This document shows, in pieces, positions 15,231 to 22,027 of a stretch of 22,027 bases of DNA. A program made the position numbers and the translations under genes. The stretch is taken from contig JAYVQC010000166.1 in NCBI GenBank assembly GCA_043757045.1, positions 1-22,027 on the forward strand, given 5' to 3'. Numbering within the stretch: the stretch's first letter is position 1; each line of letters begins with the position of its first letter. The stretch is from JANNGC01 sp043757045. Its GTDB lineage: Bacteria; Verrucomicrobiota; Verrucomicrobiia; Limisphaerales; SIBH01. The notes under the pieces were generated by a model. It searched no databases. It was not told where the DNA came from and saw only the letters and a program-made list of their open reading frames with translations.

Positions 15231-15725
15231 TTATTTCACCGGCCTCAACGTGATGGCGCGCAAGTCCATCACCGCGAGGCCGGGTTTCTTTACGGGCTTC
15301 ACGGTAATTTGAAATTCCCCCGCGCGCTCCAACGTGAAGGTGCCGATGGTGCGGTTGGTCCAGGTGGTGAACGATCCGGTCTCCGGCACCACGTCCCGGA
15401 TCACCTGCTCGCCGATGGAGAAATCCACCTCGCTACCGCCGCTGCCCTGGCCGCAGGATTGCGTGAGCAGCACGGCAAATTTGCCCGGCTGCGTCACTTT
15501 GAAATCCCAACTCACCCAGTCCTCCGCCTTCGTCCAGTAGCCGAGGGTGTTCTTGTGCGGCTGCGGCTCGTAGCGAATAGTCTTCCCATGCACGACGGCG
15601 TTGGTGGCGAGCAGGTGGATGGAGCCGTCGGGGCGCTGGACGTTGGCCGGATGTATCTCGGCCGCGCGGCTGAAGAAAGCCGTCACGGCAATGAGGGTCA
15701 CGGTGAACAGGCTTTGGAAATTCAT
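15231..15725 (-). CDS. Secreted carbohydrate-binding-module-like (galactose-binding fold) protein
   Basis: The 164-residue product has a signal peptide (MNFQSLFTVTLIAVTAFFSR, cleavage likely after RAA). The rest looks like a single beta-sandwich domain of the type appended to sulfatases and other secreted enzymes in Planctomycetes and Verrucomicrobia: NTLGYWTKAEDWVSWDFKVT, LLTQSCGQGSGGSEVDF, TIGTFTLERAGEFQITVKP, GLAVMDLRAITLRPVK. No catalytic domain is attached, so a stand-alone sugar- or glycan-binding role is inferred. The open frame extends much further upstream (to 16382), but that part is an antisense-like shadow inside recN; ATG 15725 is chosen for its signal peptide. It lies 80 bases downstream of recN on the same strand. 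Confidence 0.78.
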   Translation of the reverse strand: MNFQSLFTVTLIAVTAFFSRAAEIHPANVQRPDGSIHLLATNAVVHGKTIRYEPQPHKNTLGYWTKAEDWVSWDFKVTQPGKFAVLLTQSCGQGSGGSEVDFSIGEQVIRDVVPETGSFTTWTNRTIGTFTLERAGEFQITVKPVKKPGLAVMDLRAITLRPVK

Positions 15726-15805
15726 GCGGGAAGAGTGTGCGGCGCGGATGCCCGGAGCAAGCCGTGAGGCGGGGCGGAAGATAGTGACACCCGGCACCCG
15801 CGTGA

Positions 15806-17461
15806 TCAGCGCAACAGGGCCTCGGCGTGCTTCCTCGCCGCGCTGCCGCCGCCGCCCAACATGCGCGCCAGTTCCTCGACACGCGCCGGCTTGGTCAGCA
15901 ACTCGATTTGAGAAATCGTGCGGCCGTCGCGCAACTGCTTCGTCACCACGTAATGCGCGTCGGCGTGCGCAGCCACGGGCGCGAGGTGCGTGATGCAGAG
16001 CACCTGATGCGTGCGGGCGATCTGTTTCATCTTTTCGCCGACGGCGTTCGCAGTCTCGCCGCCGACGTTGGCGTCCACTTCGTCGAAGACGAGCACGGGC
16101 ACTTCGTCCTCCGTCGCGAGCACCGTCTTGAGGGCCAACATCACGCGGGCCATTTCGCCGGAGGAGGCGATGGCGCGGAGCGGGCGCGCAGGCTCGCCGG
16201 GGTTGGGGGCGAACTGGAACTCGATATCGTCCAAACCAGAATGGGAAATTGAGGATTGAGGATTGAGGGCCACGTCGAATTTGCTTTCCTGGAAACCGAG
16301 CGCGCCGAGTTCGTTCGCCACGGCCTTGCTCAACTTGGGGATCAGCTTCTTGCGCTCGGCGGAAAGCTGCTGGCCGGCGCACTGCAAGTCGCGGTCGAGC
16401 TTTTGCAGCGCGGCGTTCAAGCGGGCGAGTTCCGCGTCGCGCTGTTCGAGCAACTGGAGTTTTAACTTCGCCTCCGCACCAAACGCGATCACGTCGCCGA
16501 GCGTCGGGCCGTATTTGCGTTTGAGTGATTGCAGAAGATTCAACCGCTCCTCCAGTTCCGCCAGGCGCGCGGGATCGAGTTCCACCGCGTCGGCGTAGCG
16601 GGATAACTCGCTCTGCAATTCCCGCAACGCCGCGATGCTCTGGTCGTGCGCGGACACGAGCGACTGCGCGCCGCCGTCCACGCGCTGGAGATCGTGCAAC
16701 ACGCGGCCCAGCGCGCCGGCCTGTGCGAGCACCGAGATGTCGTCCTCGCTCAACAGTCCGAGCGCGCTCTGCGTGAGTTCGAGCAGGCGCGCGGAATTGC
16801 TCGCGCGCTGATGTTCAGTCTCCACCTGTTCGTCCTCACCGGGCTGAAGTTTCGCGCCTTCGATCTCGCGGACTTGGAAGCGGAGGAGGTCGAGCTGCTG
16901 CGCGTAAGTTTTTTCATCCACGATGAGCGCGGACTTTTCCGTCTCCACGCGCGACCGCTCGCGAACGAGCGCGGCAAACTCCTCGCGGCGCGGCTCCAGC
17001 TTTCCAAACGCATCGAGAATCGCGAGTTGCTTCGCGGGCTGGAGCAACGACTGATGTTCGTGCGGCCCGTGCATGTCCACGAGCCATTCGCCGAGCGTGG
17101 CGAGCGTGGCGAGCGTGGTCGGCGAGCCGTTGACGAATTGTTTGTTCGCCCCCGCCGCCGTGAACACGCGCTTGATGACGAGCTGGTTTTCCTCGCACGG
17201 CTCCAGCCCGTTCTCGTCGAGAAATGATTTCAGCGGTGCGCGCAGTTTGCTCACCTCGAACACCGCCTCCACCGCGCAACTGTCCGCGCCCGCGCGGATG
17301 AGCGTGCGGTCGGCGCGCTGGCCGAGCGCGAGATTGAGCGCGCCGATGATGATGGATTTGCCCGCGCCCGTCTCGCCGCTGATGGCGTTGTAGCCAGCCT
17401 GAAGCTCCAGCGTCAGGTCGGCGACGAGCGCGAGGTTTTTAATCCGCAGCGTGGCGAGCAC
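15806..17461 (-). CDS. recN: DNA repair protein RecN
   Basis: RecN is an SMC-like ATPase that gathers DNA double-strand breaks for recombination. From GTG 17461 the protein is 551 residues, the normal length. It starts VLATLRIKNLALVADLTLEL and has Walker A GETGAGKS (29-36), long coiled-coil arms (about 150-370), the signature IASSGEMARVMLALK and Walker B VLVFDEVDANVGG, then ITHLAPVAAHAD. The frame is open upstream to 17614, but that extension has no family similarity and would overlap the divergent MBL gene. A 21-bp heptamer repeat (16248-16268) is inserted in frame in the linker before the signature region. Promoters for recN and the divergent gene must share a 51-bp gap. Confidence 0.95.
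   Translation of the reverse strand: MLATLRIKNLALVADLTLELQAGYNAISGETGAGKSIIIGALNLALGQRADRTLIRAGADSCAVEAVFEVSKLRAPLKSFLDENGLEPCEENQLVIKRVFTAAGANKQFVNGSPTTLATLATLGEWLVDMHGPHEHQSLLQPAKQLAILDAFGKLEPRREEFAALVRERSRVETEKSALIVDEKTYAQQLDLLRFQVREIEGAKLQPGEDEQVETEHQRASNSARLLELTQSALGLLSEDDISVLAQAGALGRVLHDLQRVDGGAQSLVSAHDQSIAALRELQSELSRYADAVELDPARLAELEERLNLLQSLKRKYGPTLGDVIAFGAEAKLKLQLLEQRDAELARLNAALQKLDRDLQCAGQQLSAERKKLIPKLSKAVANELGALGFQESKFDVALNPQSSISHSGLDDIEFQFAPNPGEPARPLRAIASSGEMARVMLALKTVLATEDEVPVLVFDEVDANVGGETANAVGEKMKQIARTHQVLCITHLAPVAAHADAHYVVTKQLRDGRTISQIELLTKPARVEELARMLGGGGSAARKHAEALLR
16248..16268. repeat. Three tandem heptamers inside recN
   Basis: Three exact copies of ATTGAGG lie in the recN reading frame. 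Being 21 bp, they keep the frame and add seven codons (around NPQSSISHS on the protein). The site falls between conserved blocks, just before the GLDDIEFQFAPNPGEPARPL segment. The heptamer periodicity matches that of the intergenic arrays in this window. Confidence 0.75.
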
Positions 17462-17512
17462 GGGGAAGTGTTGCGCGGGGCGTGCGCGTTGGGCAAAGTT
17501 TTTTCCAGCACG

Positions 17513-18298
17513 ATGAGTTTTCAATTTACGTTTCTTGGCAGCGGCACCTCCCAAGGCGTGCCCATCATCGGCAAAGAATATCCGCCCGCCTTTCTCGCCA
17601 ACCCGAAGAACCATCGGACGCGGCCCTCGATCTACATCGAGAGCGCCGGCGCGAAGCTGGTCGTGGACACCACGCCGGAATTTCGCATCCAGTGTCTGCG
17701 CGAGAACATCCGTTCACTCGACGCCGTGGTCATCACGCACGCGCACGCGGATCACATCATGGGTCTGGATGACTGCCGGCGCTTCTGTGATCTGCGCGGC
17801 GGACGGCTGCCGGTCTATGCGGATGAAGTGACGATGGGCGCGCTGCGTCGCGTGTTCGCCTACGCGTTCGCGGACGGGCCGATTCCGAAAGGTTATTTCA
17901 TGCCGGACCCGCGCATCATCACGGGCTCGTTTGAAATTGGTGATTTGAAACTCACACCATTCGCGCTGCCGCACGGGCGTTTTCAATCGCTCGGCTTCGT
18001 CTTCGAGCAGGGCGCGCGCAAGCGTCTCGCCTATTTCAGCGACTGCAAGGAAGTCACCGACGAGGCGGTTCACGCGGCGCGCGGCGTCGAAGTCGCGGTC
18101 ATTGACGCGCTGCGCTACGCGCCGCACCCCACGCACATGTGCCTCGACGAGGCGCTGACGGCGGCGCGGCGCATCGGCGCGGCGCGGACGTTCTTCACGC
18201 ATCTCACGCACGACTACGATCACGACGTGGCGCAGGCCGAGCTGCCGGAAACTGTGGCGTTGGCTTACGACGGGTTGCGGGTAGAATTTTCCGCATGA
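17513..18298 (+). CDS. MBL-fold metallo-hydrolase (PhnP-like)
   Basis: The 261-residue protein has the metallo-beta-lactamase fold of the PhnP/RNase Z-like branch. It begins MSFQFTFLGSGTSQGVPIIG, with the metal motif THAHADHIMGLDD (H76, H78, D80, H81). Further ligands are likely in PHGRFQSLGF, in YFSDCKEV (Asp) and in FFTHLTHDYDHD. PhnP proteins are cyclic phosphodiesterases; related ones act on other phosphodiesters, so the substrate here is open. ATG 17513 gives the family start; a longer frame from 17468 has no support. Its stop overlaps the ATG of the next gene (ATGA, 18295-18298), so both should be translated as a unit. Confidence 0.9.
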   Translation: MSFQFTFLGSGTSQGVPIIGKEYPPAFLANPKNHRTRPSIYIESAGAKLVVDTTPEFRIQCLRENIRSLDAVVITHAHADHIMGLDDCRRFCDLRGGRLPVYADEVTMGALRRVFAYAFADGPIPKGYFMPDPRIITGSFEIGDLKLTPFALPHGRFQSLGFVFEQGARKRLAYFSDCKEVTDEAVHAARGVEVAVIDALRYAPHPTHMCLDEALTAARRIGAARTFFTHLTHDYDHDVAQAELPETVALAYDGLRVEFSA

Positions 18299-19956
18299 CG
18301 AAATGGATGGGCGGAATTGTTTCCGTGTTCGTGGCCCTCACCACGGCGGCGCGCGCCGCGACCGCTGGCGATTCGGTGGTCGTGGTCTATAACAAAAATC
18401 TGCCGGCCTCGAAGCAACTGGCCGAGCATTACGCGTCGCGCCGCACCATTCCCGCGCGCCAGCTTTTCGGCGTGGATGTGGACGCCACTTCCGAAGTCAT
18501 CACCCGCGCTGATTTTCGCAGCAAGCTGGAGAAGCCCATCTTCGACTGGCTGGTGAAGGAAAAACTTTTCACGCTGAACAAGACAAAGCGCAAAGCCAGC
18601 GACACCGACTACCATGCCCTCACGCAGTCGAAGATTCGTTACCTTGTGCTGTGCTACGGCGTGCCGCTGAAGATCGCGCGGGACTTGGCATTGAACGAGC
18701 CGGGCCAGGACAAACTTCAGCCCGAGTTGAAAGGCCGCAACGAAGCCGCCGTGGACGCCGATCTCGCCGTGCTGCCCGTCAGCCGTCAGGAGGCGTTCAC
18801 GCTCACCGGTCCGCTGGGCAGCGTGTTCTACAACGTCACGAATGCCTTCGCGCTGCACCCGACGAACGGCCTGCTCATGGTCGCACGGCTCGACGGCCCG
18901 ACGGTGGAAATTGCGCGTGGCCTGGTGGACAAGGCCATCGAGGCCGAATCAAATGGGCTGTGGGGCCGTGCCTACATTGATGCGCGCGGCATCACGAATG
19001 GTGCTTACAAAATGGGGGATGACTGGATGCGCGCGGCGGCGGTCATCACGGCCCGGCTGGGTTACGAGACGGAGTTGAACAATCAAGAAGCGTTGTTCCC
19101 CGCCGGCTTTCCCATGAGCCATGTGGCGTTTTACGCGGGCTGGTATGACGCGCATCCCACGGGCGCGCTCGCGGCGGCGAAGATGGAGTTCATGCCCGGC
19201 GCGTTCGCTTATCACCTGCACTCGTACAGCGCGAGCACGCTGCGTTCGGCCAGCCAGTATTGGGTGGGGCCGCTGCTGGCGAAAGGCGCGACCATCACGC
19301 TCGGTTGTGTGGACGAACCTTATCTCGCCGGCACACCGAACATCGCGGTGTTGTTGGAACGGTTGGGCTTCCGTCACTGGACGTTTGGCGAGGCGGCCTA
19401 CGCCGCGCAAGCCTCGCTCTCATGGCAGACCACGGTGGTGGGTGATCCGTTGTACCGCCCGTTCGGCCAGCCGCCGGACGCGTTGCATTCCAAATTAGAA
19501 AGGGAGAACAGCCCGCTCGTGCCATGGTCGCACCTGCGCGTGGTGGGGCTGAACGAAGCCATCGGCCAGCCGCTGAACGAAATGATCAAATACCTGGAGG
19601 ACATTCCGAACGTGACCACGAACAGCGCCGTATTGATGGAACGTCTCGGCCACCTGCGGATGAAAAATGGTCAGCTCGCCGAGGCCACGGACGCGCTCGC
19701 CGCCGCGCTGAAACTTCAGCCCTCGGCGCAGCAGCGCATCTGGATCACCGATTTGCTCGCGCAGCTTCAGGCTCATCTGGGCCGCACGCAGCCGGCCTTC
19801 GACACTTACCAGCAACTGCTCTCCACCGCGCCGGATTATTTCGACGCCGCGCGGGTGAACACCGGCCTGGCCAAGCTCGCGCTCGACCTTGGACGCAAGG
19901 ACGAGGCGGAAAAGTTCGAGAAGGAAGCGCAGCGGTTGGGCGTGACGCTCAAGTGA
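18295..19956 (+). CDS. TIGR03790-family secreted protein with C-terminal TPR repeats
   Basis: The 553-residue product has a signal peptide (MTKWMGGIVSVFVALTTAARA). The family domain (about 27-390) is recognised by VVVVYNKNLPASKQLAEHYA, IRYLVLCYGVPLKI, LLMVARLDGPT, FYAGWYDAHPTGAL, PGAFAYHLHSYSASTLR, GCVDEPYL and VVGDPLYRPF. Residues ~430-553 form TPR-like helices (LGHLRMKNGQLAEATDALAA, LLAQLQAHLGRTQPAFDTYQ, GLAKLALDLGRKDEAEKFEK). The family has no known function to my knowledge and is seen mainly in Verrucomicrobia, Planctomycetes and Acidobacteria. H307, H309 and C338 are possible catalytic-looking residues, but that is speculation. It is translationally coupled to the MBL hydrolase gene. Confidence 0.87.
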   Translation: MTKWMGGIVSVFVALTTAARAATAGDSVVVVYNKNLPASKQLAEHYASRRTIPARQLFGVDVDATSEVITRADFRSKLEKPIFDWLVKEKLFTLNKTKRKASDTDYHALTQSKIRYLVLCYGVPLKIARDLALNEPGQDKLQPELKGRNEAAVDADLAVLPVSRQEAFTLTGPLGSVFYNVTNAFALHPTNGLLMVARLDGPTVEIARGLVDKAIEAESNGLWGRAYIDARGITNGAYKMGDDWMRAAAVITARLGYETELNNQEALFPAGFPMSHVAFYAGWYDAHPTGALAAAKMEFMPGAFAYHLHSYSASTLRSASQYWVGPLLAKGATITLGCVDEPYLAGTPNIAVLLERLGFRHWTFGEAAYAAQASLSWQTTVVGDPLYRPFGQPPDALHSKLERENSPLVPWSHLRVVGLNEAIGQPLNEMIKYLEDIPNVTTNSAVLMERLGHLRMKNGQLAEATDALAAALKLQPSAQQRIWITDLLAQLQAHLGRTQPAFDTYQQLLSTAPDYFDAARVNTGLAKLALDLGRKDEAEKFEKEAQRLGVTLK

Positions 19957-19963
19957 GTGGAGC

Positions 19964-19985
19964 AGCGGACAGCCACGTCCGCTGG
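19964..19985. repeat. Palindromic hairpin between convergent genes
   Basis: CAGCGGAC (19964-19971) and GTCCGCTG (19978-19985) form an eight-base stem with a six-base loop, eight bases after the TIGR03790 gene. The shared GCGGAC...GTCCGC core links it to the repeat copies at 2018-2041 and 2283-2306. It could serve as a terminator stem, but no U-run follows. The rest of the gap to 20067 shows nothing further. Confidence 0.65.
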
Positions 19986-20067
19986 TTCATTTTGCTTTGT
20001 CATCAGACCGGGAAGTGCGGCGATGCGCACTGCGAACACGGGTGTCTGCAACTCCGCTGACGCAGAC

Positions 20068-21843
<1,776 letters not shown>

Positions 21844-21873
21844 GAGTTCGAGTTCCGGTTGAACCGGACGCGG

Positions 21874-21902
21874 AAATTACGAGCGGGGCGAAAGCCGGTC
21901 AA
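21874..21902 (-). promoter_or_regulatory. Probable ispG promoter
   Basis: On the minus strand TTGACC (21897-21902) and TAATTT (21874-21879) are separated by exactly 17 bases, the preferred sigma-70-type spacing. Transcription would start near 21867, about 24 bases before ATG 21843. A perfect palindrome CCGGTT-G-AACCGG (21855-21867) sits at the expected start site and could be a regulator site or a leader hairpin. Confidence 0.6.
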
Positions 21903-21938
21903 TGTCGCAGGCGGCAACGGGTGTGATTAGGGCGCATC

Positions 21939-21962
21939 TTGACAGTACCGCCATACTGGCGG
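21939..21962 (+). promoter_or_regulatory. TTGACA element followed by a palindromic operator-like site
   Basis: A consensus -35 hexamer TTGACA (21939-21944) is followed at once by the palindrome CCGCCA-TAC-TGGCGG (21948-21962). It lies 46-50 bases before the start of the gene that runs off the window. No good -10 hexamer is seen at 16-18 bases, so the exact promoter is unclear. The position fits a repressor or alternative-sigma site controlling the downstream gene. Confidence 0.45.
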
Positions 21963-22011
21963 CGTGAACGGTTCCTCTCCGAGTGAGTAAAACCTTGAAC
22001 CAGGAGTATGA

Positions 22012-22027
22012 ATGCAAAACTCGGACA
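22012..22027 (+). CDS. Start of a gene running off the window
   Basis: AGGAG (22002-22006) lies five bases before ATG 22012, giving the first codons MQNSD. A second ATG at 22008, in another frame, would leave only one base after the ribosome binding site and is less likely. Too little is present to name the product. Confidence 0.4.

Noticed and set aside
15726..16382. Upstream extension of the CBM-like gene to 383 residues
   Set aside because: The extension lies inside recN in another frame, is Arg-rich and low-complexity, and would bury an evident signal peptide at ATG 15725.
17462..17614. N-terminal extension of RecN
   Set aside because: It has no similarity to RecN starts and overlaps the coding region of the divergent MBL gene. 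GTG 17461 gives the normal family length.

Overview
The window is GC-rich, densely coded bacterial chromosome. It most likely comes from a Gram-negative Verrucomicrobiota, possibly Pedosphaera/Limisphaerales-like. Gram-negative because kdsB (KDO activation for LPS) and an outer-membrane beta-barrel protein are present. Verrucomicrobial because of a TIGR03790-type secreted protein, a short glutamyl-tRNA reductase, a long-form IspG, a secreted CBM-like protein and many short palindromic repeats between genes. No marker gene fixes the lineage, so this is inference. I see no rRNA, tRNA, CRISPR array, transposase or prophage.

Layout. 1-84: tandem-octamer repeat. 85-2050 (-): a ccsA/hemX-type membrane protein followed by hemA. 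2018-2306: nested inverted repeats. 2309-3622 (-): secreted subtilisin-like protease. 3623-3845: divergent gap holding a large inverted repeat. 3846-8616 (+): peptide-type ABC transporter, dppB-dppC-dppD-dppF, with no binding protein; each of its three junctions carries a different insertion (two palindromic repeats and a toxin-antitoxin pair). 8659-9378 (+): rnhB. 9404-13074 (-): a run transcribed as kdsB, pyrG, nucleotidyltransferase, small ORF, rsfS. 13075-13311: divergent gap with another inverted repeat. 13312-15221 (+): FecR-domain protein overlapping a beta-barrel protein gene. 15231-17461 (-): recN then a small secreted CBM-like protein. 17513-19956 (+): MBL-fold hydrolase overlapping a TIGR03790-family protein with C-terminal TPRs. 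20068-21843 (-): ispG with a good promoter. 21844-22027: divergent gap with a candidate operator and the first codons of a further + strand gene.

How the genes fit together. Most are housekeeping: tetrapyrrole and cytochrome biogenesis (hemA, ccsA-like), CTP supply and its use in LPS (pyrG, kdsB), isoprenoids (ispG), DNA maintenance (rnhB, recN) and ribosome silencing (rsfS). The accessory layer is a secreted/envelope set (protease, FecR plus barrel, CBM-like protein, TIGR03790 protein), a toxin-antitoxin pair, a nucleotidyltransferase pair, and several families of short palindromic or heptamer/octamer repeats. The repeats reach into coding sequence: they appear to supply the C-terminus of KdsB, possibly the annotated N-terminus of the CcsA-like protein, and a 21-bp tandem inside recN. 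I found no convincing wholly new system. The most unusual features are this repeat colonisation, the split transporter operon and the nucleotidyltransferase/small-ORF pair.
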